NCBI RefSeq assembly: GCF_037975245.1
Contig: NC_092581.1
Span: forward strand, 7,221,501 to 7,285,500
Source: Apostichopus japonicus
Taxonomy: Eukaryota > Echinodermata > Holothuroidea > Aspidochirotida > Stichopodidae
DNA: 64,000 nt
Direction: 5' to 3'
Under the pieces are notes generated by a model, which was not told where the DNA came from, did not search any database, and worked only from the letters and a program-made list of their open reading frames with translations. A program made the position numbers and the translations under genes. Shown here piece by piece: positions 15,701 to 30,865 of the stretch (the stretch's first letter is position 1; each line of letters opens with the position of its first letter).

Positions 15701-16699
15701 CGATTCATCGGTACGGAACATTCGATTGATCGGTACGGAACATTCGATTGATCGGTACCGCACATTCGATTGATCGGTACGGAACATTCGATTGATCGGT
15801 ACGGAACATTCGATTGATCGGTACTACACATTCGATTGATCGGTACCGTACATTCGATTGATCGGCACCGCACATTCCATTGATCGGTACGGAACATTCG
15901 ATTGATCGGTACGGAACATTCGATTGATCGGTACTACAAATTCGATTGATCGGTACGGAACATTCGATTGATCGGTACGGAACATTCGATTGATCGGTAC
16001 CGCACATTCGATTGATCGGTACGGAACATTCGATTGATCGGTACGGATCATTCGATTAATCGGTGCTACACATTCGATTGATCGGTACGGAACATTCGAT
16101 TGATCGGTACCGTACATTCGATTGATCGGTACGGAACATTCGATTGATCGGTACGGAACATTCGATTGATCGGTACCGCACATTCGATTGATCGGTACGG
16201 AACATTCGATTGATCGGTACGGAACATTCGATTGATCGGTACGGAACATTCGATTGATCGGTACCGTACATTCGATTGATCGGCACCGCACATTCAATTG
16301 ATCGGTACGGAACATTCGATTGATCGGTACTACAAATTCGATTGATCGGTACCGTACATTCGATTGATCGGTACCGCACATTCGATTGATCGGTACGGAA
16401 CATTCGTTAAATCGGTAACGAACATTCGATTGATCGGTACCGCACATTCGATTGATCGGTACGGAACATTCGTTTGATCGGTACGGGACATTCGATTGAT
16501 CGGTACCGCACATTCGATTATTCAGTACGGAACATTCGACTGATCGGTTCGGCACATTCGATTGGTCGGTACCGCACATTCGATTGATCGGTACGGAACA
16601 TTCGATTGATCGGTACGGGACATTCGATTGATCGGTACCGCACATTCGATTATTCAGTACGGAACATTCGATTGATCGGTACGGCACATTCGATTGATC

Positions 16700-19600
16700 G
16701 GTACGAAACATTCGATTGATCGGTACGGAATATTCGTTTGATCGGTACTGCACATTCGATTGATCGGTACCGCATTTTCTATTGATCAGTGCCGCACATT
16801 CGATTAATCGGGAACGAACTTTCGATTGATCGGTACGGAACATTCGATTGATCAATACCGAACATTCGATTGATCGGTACCGCACATTCGATTGATCGGT
16901 ACCGCACATTCGATTGATCGGTACGGAACATACGATTGATCGGTACCGCACATTCGATTGATCGGTACCGTACATTCGATTGATCGGTACCACACATTCG
17001 ATTGATCGGTACGGAACATTCGATTGATCGGTACCGTACATTCGATTGATCGGTACTGCACATTCGATTGATCGGTACGGAATATTCGATTAATCGGGAA
17101 CGAACATTCGATTGATCGGTACCGCACATTCGATTGATCGGTACGGAACATTCGATTGATCGGTACCGTACATTCGATTGATCGGTACGACACATTCGAT
17201 TGATCGGTACGGAACATTCGATTGATCGGTACCGTACATTCGATTGATCGGTACTGCACATTCGATTGATCGGTAAGTAACATTCGATTAATCGGTAACG
17301 AACATTCGATTGATCGGTACCGCACATTGGATTGATCGCCACCGCACATTCGATTGATCGGTGCGGAACATTCGATTGATCGGTACGGAACATTCGATTG
17401 ATCGGTACCGCACATTCGATTGATCGGTACCGCACATTCGATTGATCGGTATCGTACATTCGATTAATCGGTACTACACATTCGATTGATCGGTACGGAA
17501 CATTCGATTGATCGGTACCGTACATTCGATTGATCGGTACGGAACATTCGATTGATCGGTACCGAACATTCGATTGATCGGTACCGCACATTCGATTGAT
17601 CGGAACCGCACATTCGATTGATCGGTACGGAACATTCGATTGATCGGTACTACACATTCGATTAATCGGTACCGTACATTCGATTGATCGGCACCGCACA
17701 TTCGATTGATCGGTACGGAACATTCGATTGATCGGTACGGAACATTCGATTGATCGGTACCGCATATTCGATTGAACGGTACGGATTATTCGATTGATCG
17801 GTACGGAACATTCGATTGATCGGTACAACAAATTCGATTGATCGGTACCGTACATTCGATTGATCGGTACCGCACATTCGATTGATCGGTACTACACATT
17901 CGATTAATCGGTAACGAACATTCGATTGATCGGTACCGCACATTCGATTGATCGGTACGGAACATTCGTTTGATCGGTACGGGACATTCGATTGATCGGT
18001 ACCGCACATTCGATTATTCAGTACGGAACATTCGATTGATCGGTACGGCACATTCGATTGGTCGGTACGGAACATTCGATTGATCGGTACGGAATATTCG
18101 TTTGATCGGTACTGCACATTCGATTGATCGGTACGGAACATTCGATTGATCGGTACGGAACATTCGATTGATCGGTACGGAACATTCGATTGATCGGTAC
18201 GGAACATTCGATTGATCGGTACGGAATATTCGTTTGATCGGTACTACACATTCGATTGATCGGTACCGTATTTTCCATTGATCAGTGCCGCACATTCGAT
18301 TAATCGGTAACGAACTTTCGATTGATCGGTACGGAACATTCGATTGATCAATACCGAACATTAGATTGATCGGTACCGCACATTCGATTGATCGGTACCG
18401 CACATTCGATTGATCGGTACGGAACATTCGATTGATCGGTACCGCACATTCGATTGATCGGTACCGTACATTCGATTAATCGGTACCACACATTCGTTTG
18501 ATCGGTACGGAACATTCGATTGATCGGTACCGTACATTCGATTGATCGGTACCGCACATTCGATTGATCGGTACGGAACATTCGATTAATCGGTACGGAA
18601 CATTCGATTGATCGGTACCGCACATTCGATTGATCGGTACGGAACATTCGATTGATCGGTACCGCACATTCGATTGATCGGTACGGAACATTCGATTAAT
18701 CGGTACGGAACATTCGATTGATCGGTACGGAACATTCGATTGATCGGTACGGAATATTCGTTTGATCGGTACTGCACATTCGATTGATCGGTACCGCATT
18801 TTCTATTGATCAGTGCCGCACATTCGATTAATCGGGAACGAACTTTCGATTGATCGGTACGGAACATTCGATTGATCAATACCGAACATTCGATTGATCG
18901 GTACCGCACATTCGATTGATCGGTAACGCACATTCGATTGATCGGTACGGAACATACGATTGATCGGTACCGCACATTCGATTGATCGGTACCGTACATT
19001 CGATTAATCGGTACCACACATTCGATTGATCGGTACGGAACATTCGATTGATCGGTACCGTACATTCGATTGATCGGTACTGCACATTCGATTGATCGGT
19101 ACGGAATATTCGATTAATCGGGAACGAACATTCGATTGATCGGTACCGCACATTCGATTGATCGGTACGGAACATTCGATTGATCGGTACCGTACATTCG
19201 ATTGATCGGTACGACACATTCGATTGATCGGTACGGAACATTCGATTGATCGGTACCGTACATTCGATTGATCGGTACTGCACATTCGATTGATCGGTAA
19301 GTAACATTCGATTAATCGGTAACGAACATTCGATTGATCGGTACCGCACATTGGATTGATCGCCACCGCACATTCGATTGATCGGTGCGGAACATTCGAT
19401 TGATCGGTACGGAACATTCGATTGATCGGTACCGCACATTCGATTGATCGGTACCGCACATTCGATTGATCGGTATCGTACATTCGATTAATCGGTACTA
19501 CACATTCGATTGATCGGTACGGAACATTCGATTGATCGGTACCGTACATTCGATTGATCGGTACGGAACATTCGATTGATCGGTACCGAACATTCGATTG

Positions 19601-20775
19601 ATCGGTACCGCACATTCGATTGATCGGTACCGCACATTCGATTGATCGGTACGGAACATTCGATTGATCGGTACTACACATTCGATTAATCGGTACCGTA
19701 CATTCGATTGATCGGCACCGCACATTCGATTGATCGGTACGGAACATTCGATTGATCGGTACGGAACATTCGATTGATCGGTACCGCATATTCGATTGAA
19801 CGGTACGGATTATTCGATTGATCGGTACCGAACATTCGATTGATCGGTATTACAAATTCGATTGATCGGTACCGTACATTCGATTGATCGGTACCGCACA
19901 TTCGATTGATCGGTACGGAACATTCGATTAATCGGTAACGAACATTCGATTGATCGGTACCGCACATTCGATTGATCGGTACGGAACATTCGTTTGATCG
20001 GTACGGGACATTCGATTGATCGGTACCGCACATTCGATTATTCAGTACGGAACATTCGATTGATCGGTACGGCACATTCGATTGGTCGGTACGGAACATT
20101 CGATTGATCGGTACGGAATATTCGTTTGATCGGTACTGCACATTCGATTGATCGGTACGGAACATTCGATTGATCGGTACGGAACATTCGATTGATCGGT
20201 ACGGAACATTCGATTGATCGGTACGGAACATTCGATTGATCGGTACGGAATATTCGTTTGATCGGTACTACACATTCGATTGATCGGTACCGTATTTTCC
20301 ATTGATCAGTGCCGCACATTCGATTAATCGGTAACGAACTTTCGATTGATCGGTACGGAACATTCGATTGATCAATACCGAACATTAGATTGATCGGTAC
20401 CGCACATTCGATTGATCGGTACCGCACATTCGATTGATCGGTACGGAACATTCGATTGATCGGTACCGCACATTCGATTGATCGGTACCGTACATTCGAT
20501 TAATCGGTACCACACATTCGTTTGATCGGTACGGAACATTCGATTGATCGGTACCGTACATTCGATTGATCGGTACCGCACATTCGATTGATCGGTACGG
20601 AACATTCGATTAATCGGTACGGAACATTCGATTGATCGGTACCGCACATTCGATTGATCGGTACGGAACATTCGATTGATCGGTACCGCACATTCGATTG
20701 ATCGGTACGGAACATTCGATTAATCGGTACGGAACATTCGATTGATCGGTACGGAACATTCGATTGATCGGTACC
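16700..20775. repeat. 2,024-bp higher-order tandem duplication (92 units)
   Basis: Two head-to-tail copies, about 16,700-18,750 and 18,724-20,775, share variant order at an offset of exactly 92 x 22 bp. Markers include the TTTTCTATTGATCAGTGCC unit near 16,775/18,799, the CATACGATTG unit near 16,929/18,953, the GGTAAGTAAC unit near 17,273/19,297 and the CATTGGATTG unit near 17,327/19,351. Differences are few and scattered. Confidence 0.85.
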
Positions 20776-23700
20776 GCACATTCGATTGATCGGTACCGTA
20801 CATTCGATTGATCGGTACGGAACATTCGATTGATCGGTACCGTACATTCGATTGATCGGTACGGAACATTCGATTGATCGGTACCGTACATTCGATTAAT
20901 CGGTACGGAAAATTCGATTGATCGGTACGGAAAATTCGATTGATCGGTACCGTACATTCGATTGATCGGTACTGCACATTCGATTGATCGGTATGGAACA
21001 TTCGATTAATCGGTAACGAACATTCGATTGATCGGTACCGCACATTCGATTGATCGGTACGGAACATTCGATTGATCGGTACCGTACATTCGATTGATCG
21101 GTACGACACATTCGATTGATCGGTACGGAACATTCGATTGATCGGTACCGTACATTCGATTGATCGGTACTGCACATTCGATTGATCGGTAAGTAACATT
21201 CGATTAATCGGTAACGAACATTCGATTGATCGGTACCGCACATTGGATTGATCGCCACCGCACATTCGATTGATCGGTGCGGAACATTCGATTGATCGGT
21301 ACGGAACATTCGATTGATCGGTACCGCACATTCGATTGATCGGTACCGCACATTCGATTGATCGGTACCGTACATTCGATTAATCGGTACTACACATTCG
21401 ATTGATCGGTACGGAACATTCGATTGATCGGTACCGTACATTCGATTGATCGGTACGGAACATTCGATTGATCGGTACGGAACATTCGAATGATCGGTAC
21501 CGCACATTCGATTGATCGGTACCGCACATTCGATTGATCGGTACGGAACATTCGATTGATCGGTACGGAACATTCGATTGATCGGTACCGTACATTCGAT
21601 TGATCGGCACCGCACATTCAATTGATCGGTACGGAACATTCGATTGATCGGTACGGAACATTCGATTGATCGGTACCGCACATTCGATTGATCGGTACGG
21701 AACATTCGATTGATCGGTACGGATCATTCGATTGATCGGTACTACAAATTCGATTGATCGGTACCGTACATTCGATTGATCGGTACCGCACATTCGATTG
21801 ATCGGTACGGAACATTCGATTAATCGGTAACGAACATTCGATTGATCGGTACCGCACATTCGATTGATCGGTACGGAACATTCGTTTGATCGGTACTGCA
21901 CATTCGATTGATCGGTACCGCACATTCGATTATTCAGTACGGAACATTCGATTGATCGGTTCGGCACATTCGATTGGTCGGTACCGCACATTCGATTGAT
22001 CGGTACGACACATTCGATTGATCGGTACGGAACATTCGATTGATCGGTACCGTACATTCGATTGATCGGTACTGCACATTCGATTGATCGGTAAGTAACA
22101 TTCGATTAATCGGTAACGAACATTCGATTGATCGGTACCGCACATTGGATTGATCGCCACCGCACATTCGATTGATCGGTGCGGAACATTCGATTGATCG
22201 GTACGGAACATTCGATTGATCGGTACCGCACATTCGATTGATCGGTACCGCACATTCGATTGATCGGTATCGTACATTCGATTAATCGGTACGGAAAATT
22301 CGATTGATCGGTACGGAACATTCGATTGATCGGTACCGTACATTCGATTGATCGGTACGGAACATTCGATTGATCGGTACGGAACATTCGATTGATCGGT
22401 ACCGCACATTCGATTGTTCGGAACCGCACATTCGATTGATCGGTACGGAACATTCGATTGATCGGTACTACACATTCGATTAATCGGTACCGTACATTCG
22501 ATTGATCGGCACCGCACATTCGATTGATCGGTACGGAACATTCGATTGATCGGTACGGAACATTCGATTGATCGGTACCGCACATTCGATTGATCGGTAC
22601 GGATTATTCGATTGATCGGTACGGAACATTCGATTGATCGGTACTACAAATTCGATTGATCGGTACCGTACATTCGATTGATCGGTACCGCACATTCGAT
22701 TGATCGGTACGGAACATTCGATTAATCGGTAACGAACATTCGATTGATCGGTACCGCACATTCGATTGATCGGTACGGAACATTCGTTTGATCGGTACGG
22801 GATATTCGATTGATCGGTACCGCACATTCGATTATTCAGTACGGAACATTCGATTGATCGGTACGGCACATTCGATTGGTCGGTACGGAACATTCGATTG
22901 ATCGGTACGGAATATTCGTTTGATCGGTACTGCACATTCGATTGATCGGTACGGAACATTCGATTGATCGGTACGGAACATTCGATTGATCGGTACGGAA
23001 CATTCGATTGATCGGTACGGAACATTCGATTGATCGGTACGGAATATTCGTTTGATCGGTACTACACATTCGATTGATCGGTACCGCATTTTCCATTGAT
23101 CAGTGCCGCACATTCGATTAATCGGTAACGAACTTTCGATTGATCGGTACGGAACATTCGATTGATCAATACCGAACATTCGATTGATCGGTACCGCTCA
23201 TTCGATTGATCGGTATCGCACATTCGATTGATCGGTACGGAACATTCGATTGATCGGTACCGCACATTCGATTGATCGGTACCGTACATTCGATTAATCG
23301 GTACCACACATTCGTTTGATCGGTACGGAACATTGGATTGATCGGTACTACAAATTCGATTGATCGGTACCGTACATTCGATTGATCGGTACCGCACATT
23401 CGATTGATCGGTACGGAACATTCGATTAATCGGTAACGAACATTCGATTGATCGGTACCGCACATTCGATTGATCGGTACGGAACATTCGTTTGATCGGT
23501 ACGGGACATTCGATTGATCGGTACCGCACATTCGATTATTCAGTACGGAACATTCGATTGATCGGTACGGCACATTCGATTGGTCGGTACGGAACATTCG
23601 ATTGATCGGTACGGAATATTCGTTTGATCGGTACTGCACATTCGATTGATCGGTACGGAACATTCGATTGATCGGTACGGAACATTCGTTTGATCGGTAC

Positions 23701-26700
23701 GGAACATTCGATTGATCGGTACGGAATATTCGTTTGATCGGTACTACACATTCAATTGATCGGTACCGCATTTTCCATTGATCAGTGCCGCACATTCGAT
23801 TAATCGGTAACGAACTTTCGATTGATCGGTACGGAACATTCGATTGATCAATACCGAACATTCGATTGATCGGTACCGCACATTCGATTGATCGGTGCCG
23901 CACATTCGATTGATCGGTACGGAACATTCGATTGATCGGTACCGCACATTCGATTGATCGGAACCGTACATTCGATTAATCGGTACCACACATTCGTTTG
24001 ATCGGTACGGAACATTCGATTGATCGGTACCGTACATTCGATTGATCGGTACCGCACATTCGATTGATCGGTACGGAACATTCGATTAATCGGTACGGAA
24101 CATTCGATTGATCGGTACCGCACATTCGATTGATCGGTACGGAACATTCGATTGATCGGTACTGGACATTCGATTGATCGGTACGGAACATTCGATTGAT
24201 CGGTACCGTACATTCGATTGATCGGTACGGAACATTCGATTGATCGGTACCGCACATTCGATTGATCGGTACCGTACATTCGATTGATCGGTACCAAACA
24301 TTCGATTGATCGGTACGGAACATTCGATTGATCGGTACCGCTCATTCGATTGATCGGTACCGTACATTCGATTAATCGGTACGGAAAATTCGATTGATCG
24401 GTACGGAACATTCGATTGATCGGTACCGTACATTCGATTGATCGGTACTGCACATTCGATTGATCGGTACGGAACATTCGATTAATCGGTAACGAACATT
24501 CGATTGATCGGTACCGCACATTCGATTGATCGGTACGGAACATTCGATTGATCGGTACGGAATATTCCTTTGATCGGCACTGCACATTCGATTGATCGGT
24601 ACCGCATTTTCCATTGATCAGTGCCGCACATTCGATTAATCGGTAACGAACATTCGATTGATCGGTACGGAACATTCGATTGATCAATACCGAACATTCG
24701 ATTGATCGGTACCGTACATTCGATTAATCGGTACTACACATTCGATTGATCCGTACGGAACATTCGATTGATCGGTACCGTACATTCGATTGATCGGTAC
24801 GGAACATTCGATTGATCGGTACGGAACATTCGATTGATCGGTACCGCACATTCGATTGATCGGTAACGCACATTCCATTGATCGGTACGGAACATTCGAT
24901 TGATCGGTACTACACATTCGATTGATCGGTACCGTACATTCGATTGATCGGCACCGCACATTCGATTGATCGGTACGGAACATTCGATTTATCGGTACGG
25001 AACATTCGATTGATCGGTACCGCACATTCGATTGATCGGTACGGAACATTCGATTGATCGGTACGGAACATTCGATTGATCGGTACGAAACATTCGATTG
25101 ATCGGTACCGTACATTCGATTGATCGGTACCGCAAATTCGATTGATCGGTACGGAACATTCGATTAATCGGTAACGAACATTCGATTGATCGGTACCGCA
25201 CATTCGATTGATCGGTACGGAACATTCGTTTGATCGGTACGGGACATTCGATTGATCGGTACCGCACATTCGATTATTCAGTACGGAACATTCGATTGAT
25301 CGGTTCGGCACATTCGATTGGTCGGTACCGCACATTCCATTGATCGGTAAGGAACATTCGATTGATCGGTACGGAACATTCGATTGATCGGTACGGAACA
25401 TTCGATTGATCGGTACGGAACATTCGATTGATCGGTACGGAATATTCGTTTGATCGGTACTGCACATTCGATTGATCGGTACCGCATTTTCCATTGATCA
25501 GTGCCGCACATTCGATTAATCGGTAACGAACTTTCGATTGATCGGTACGGAACATTCGATTGATCAATACCGAACATTCGATTGATCGGTACCGCACATT
25601 CGATTGATCGGTACCGCACATTCGATTGATCGGTACGGAACATTCGATTGATCGGTACCGTACATTCGATTAATCGGTACCACACATTCGATTGATCGGT
25701 ACGGAACATTCGATTGATCGGTACCGTACATTCGATTGATCGGTACCGCACATTCGATTGATCGGTACGGAATATTCGATTAATCGGGAACGAACATTCG
25801 ATTGATCGGTACCGCACATTCGATTGATCGGTACGGAACATTCGATTGATCGGTACCGTACATTCGATTGATCGGTACGACACATTCGATTGATCGGTAC
25901 GGAACATTTGATTGATCGGTACCGTACATTCGATTGATCGGTACTGCACATTCGATTGATCGGTAAGTAACATTCGATTAATCGGTAACGAACATTCGAT
26001 TGATCGGTTCCGCACATTGGATTGATCGCCACCGCACATTCGATTGATCGGTGCGGAACATTCGATTGATCGGTACGGAACATTCGATTGATCGGTACCG
26101 CACATTCGATTGATCGGTACCGCACATTCGATTAATCGGTACTACACATTCGATTGATCGGTACGGAACATTCGATTGATCGGTACCGTACATTCGATTG
26201 ATCGGTACTACACATTCGATTGATCGGTACGGAACATTCGATTGATCGGTACCGCACATTCGATTGATCGGAACCCCACATTCGATTGATCGGTACGGAA
26301 CATTCGATTGATCGGTACTACACATTCGATTAATCGGTACCGTACATTCGATTGATCGGCACCGCACATTCGATTGATCGGTACTACACATTCGATTGAT
26401 CGGTACGGAACATTCGATTGATCGGTACCGCACATTCGATTGATCGGTACGGATTATTCGATTGATCGGTACGGAACATTCGATTGATCGGTACTACAAA
26501 TTCGATTGATCGGTACCGTACATTCGATTGATCGGTACCGCACATTCGATTGATCGGTACGGAACATTCGATTAATCGGTACCGTACATTCGATTGATCG
26601 GTACGGAACATTCGATTGATCGGTACCGTACATTCGATTGATCGGTACTACACATTCGATTGATCGGTACGGAACATTCGATTGATCGGTACCGCACATT

Positions 26701-29700
26701 CGATTGATCGGAACCCCACATTCGATTGATCGGTACGGAACATTCGATTGATCGGTACTACACATTCGATTAATCGGTACCGTACATTCGATTGATCGGC
26801 ACCGCACATTCGAATGATCGGTACTACACATTCGATTGATCGGTACGGAACATTCGATTGATCGGTACCGCACATTCGATTGATCGGTACGGATTATTCG
26901 ATTGATCGGTACGGAACATTCGATTGATCGGTACTACAAATTCGATTGATCGGTACCGTACATTCGATTGATCGGTACCGCACATTCGATTGATCGGTAC
27001 GGAACATTCGATTAATCGGTACCGTACATTCGATTGATCGGTACTGCACATTCGATTGATCGGTACGGAATATTCGATTAATCGGGAACGAACATTCGAT
27101 TGATCGGTACCGCACATTCGATTGATCGGTACGGAACATTCGATTGATCGGTACCGTACATTCGATTGATCGGTACGACACATTCGATTGATCGGTACGG
27201 AACATTCGATTGATCGGTACCGTACATTCGATTGATCGGTACTGCACATTCGATTGATCGGTAAGTAACATTCGATTAATCGGTAACGAACATTCGATTG
27301 ATCGGTACCGCACATTGGATTGATCGCCACCGCACATTCGATTGATCGGTGCGGAACATTCGATTGATCGGTACGGAACATTCGATTGATCGGTACCGCA
27401 CATTCGATTGATCGGTACCGCACATTCGATTGATCGGTACGGAACATTCGATTGATCGGTACTGCACATTCGATTGATCGGTACCGCACATTCGATTGAT
27501 CGGTACGGAACATTCGATTGATCGGTACGGATCATTCGATTGATCGGTACTACAAATTCGATTGATCGGTACCGTACATTCGATTGATCGGTACCGCACA
27601 TTCGATTGATCGGTACGGAACATTCGATTAATCGGTAACGAACATTCGATTGATCGGTACGGCACATTCGATTGATCGGTACGGAACATTCGATTGATCG
27701 GTACTGGACATTCGATTGATCGGTACCGCACATTCGATTATTCAGTACGGAACATTCGATTGATCGGTTCGGCACATTCGATTGGTCGGTACCGCACATT
27801 CGATTGATCGGTACGGAACATTCGATTGATCGGTACGGAACATTCGATTGATCGGTACGGAACATTCGATTGATCGGTACGAAACATTCGATTGATCGGT
27901 ACGGAATATTCGTTTGATCGGTACTGCACATTCGATTGATCGGTACCGCATTTTCCATTGATCAGTGCCGCACATTCGATTAATCGGTAACGAACTTTCG
28001 ATTGATCGGTACGGAACATTCGATTGATCGGTACGGAACATTCGATTGATCGGTACTACACATTCGATTGATAGGTACCGTACATTCGATTAATCGGTAC
28101 TGCACATTCGATTGATCGGTAAGTAACATTCGATTAATCGGTAACGAACATTCGATTGATCGGTACCGCACATTCGATTGATCGGTACGGAACATTCGAT
28201 TGATCGGTACCGTACATTCGATTGATCGGTACCAAACATTCGATTGATCGGTACGGAACATCCGATTAATCGGTACGGAACATTCGATTAATCGGTAACG
28301 AACATTCGATTGATCGGTACCGTACATTCGATTGATCGGTACGGAACATTCGATTGATCGGTACGGAACATTCGATTGATCGGTACCGCACATTCGATTG
28401 ATCGGTACCGCACATTCGATTGATCGGTACGGAACATTCGATTGATCGGTACTACACATTCGATTGATCGGTACCGTACATTCGATTGATCGGCACCGCA
28501 CATTCGATTGATCGGTACGGAACATTCGATTGATCGGTACGGAACATTCGATTGATCGGTACCGCACATTCGATTGATCGGTACCGCACATTCGATTGAT
28601 CGGTACGGAACATTCGATTGATCGGTACTACAAATTCGATTGATCGGTACCGTACATTCGATTGATCGGTACCGCACATTCGATTGATCGGTACGGAACA
28701 TTCGATTAATCGGTAACGAACATTCGATTGATCGGTACCGCACATTCGATTGATCGGTACGGAACATTCGTTTGATCGGTACGGGACATTCGATTGATCG
28801 GTACCGCACATTCGATTATTCAGTACGGAACATTCGATTGATCGGTTCGGCACATTCGATTGGTCGGTACGGAACATTCGATTGATCGGTACGGAATATT
28901 CGTTTGATCGGTACTGCACATTCGATTGATCGGTACGGAACATTCGATTGATCGGTACGGAACATTCGATTGATCGGTACGGAACATTCGATTGATCGGT
29001 ACGGAACATTCGATTGATCGGTACGGAATATTCGTTTGATCGGTACTACACATTCGATTGATCGGTACCGCATTTTCCATTGATCAGTGCCGCACATTCG
29101 ATTAATCGGTAACGAACTTTCGATTGATCGGTACGGAACATTCGATTGATCAATACGGAACATTCGATTGATCGGTACCGCACATTCGATTGATCGGTAC
29201 CGCACATTCGATTGATCGGTACGGAACATTCGATTGATCGGTACCGCACATTCGATTGATCGGTACCGTACATTCGATTAATCGGTACCACACATTCGTT
29301 TGATCGGTACGGAACATTCGATTGATCGGTACCGTACATTCGATTGATCGGTGCCGCACATTCGATTGATCGGTACGGAACATTCGATTAATCGGGAACG
29401 AACATTCGATTGATCGGTACCGCACATTCGATTGATCGGTACGGAACATTCGATTGATCGGTACCGCACGTTCGATTGATCGGTACCGCACATTCGATTG
29501 ATCGGTACCGTACATTCGATTAATCGGTACCAAACATTCGATTGATCGGTACGGAACATTCGATTGATCGGTACCGCTCATTCGATTGATCGGTACCGTA
29601 CATTCGATTAATCGGTACGGAAAATTCGATTGATCGGTACGGAACATTCGATTGATCGGTACTACACATTCGAGTGATCGGTACCGCATTTTCCATTGAT

Positions 29701-30865
29701 CAGTGCCGCACATTCGATTAATCGGTAACGAACTTTCGATTGATCGGTACGGAACATTCGATTGATCAATACCGAACATTCGATTGATCGGTACCGCTCA
29801 TTCGATTGATCGGTACCGCACATTCGATTGATCGGTACGGAACATTCGATTGATCGGTACCGCACATTCGATTAATCGGTAACGAACTTTCGATTGATCG
29901 GTACGGAACATTCGATTGATCAATACCGAACATTTGATTGATCGGTACCGCTCATTCGATTGATCGGTACCGCACATTCGATTGATCGGTACGGAACATT
30001 CGATTGATCGGTACCGCACATTCGATTGATCGGTACCGTACATTCGATTAATCGGTACCACACATTCGTTTGATCGGTACGGAACATTCGATTGATCAGT
30101 ACCGCACATTCGATTGATCAGTACCGCACATTCGATTGATCGGTACGGAACATTCGATTAATCGGGAACGAACATTCGATTGATCGGTACCGCACATTCG
30201 ATTGATCGGTACGGAACATTCGATTGATCGGTACCGTACATTCGATTGATCGGTACGGAACATTCGATTAATCGGTACCGCACATTCGATTGATCGGTAC
30301 GGAACATTCGATTGATCGGTACCGTACATTCGATTGATCGGTACGGAACATTCGATTGATCGGTACCGCACATTCGATTGATCGGTACCGTACATTCGAT
30401 TAATCGGTACCAAACATTCGATTGATCGGTACGGAACATTCGATTGATCGGTACCGCTCATTCGATTGATCGGTACCGTACATTCGATTAATCGGTACGG
30501 AAAATTCGATGAATCGGTACGGAACATTCGATTGATCGGTACTACACATTCGATTGATCGGTACCGCATTTTCCATTGATCAGTGCCGCACATTCGATTA
30601 ATCGGTAACGAACTTTCGATTGATCGGTACGGAACATTCGATTGATCAATACCGAACATTCGATTGATCGGTACCGCTCATTCGATTGATCGGTACCGCA
30701 CATTCGATTGATCGGTACGGAACATTCGATTGATCGGTACCGCACATTCGATTGATCGGTACCGTACATTCGATTAATCGGTACCACACATTCGTTTGAT
30801 CGGTACGGAACATTCGATTGATCGGTACCGTACATTCGATTGATCGGTACCGCACATTCGATTGA
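19790..30865. repeat. About 11-kb mega-block, copy 1
   Basis: This stretch recurs in direct orientation at 30,860-42,020. The offset drifts in whole units: 11,066, 11,000, 10,978, 11,022, 11,110, 11,022, 11,044 and 11,154 bp at successive positions. Local gains and losses are therefore one to five 22-bp units at a time. Markers include the CATCCGATTAATCGG unit at 28,259 (partner 39,281) and the GGTAAGTAAC units. Copy 1 overlaps the second 2,024-bp block at its left edge. Confidence 0.87.
29095..30865. repeat. 770-880-bp sub-duplication inside mega-block copy 1
   Basis: Markers repeat at 770 bp on the left (GATTAATCGGGAACG unit at 29,381 and 30,151) and at 880 bp on the right (TACCAAAC units ending near 29,559 and 30,439). 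One sub-copy therefore differs by five units. A third, truncated sub-copy starts about 726 bp after the second and is cut at about 30,865 by the mega-block junction. Confidence 0.75.
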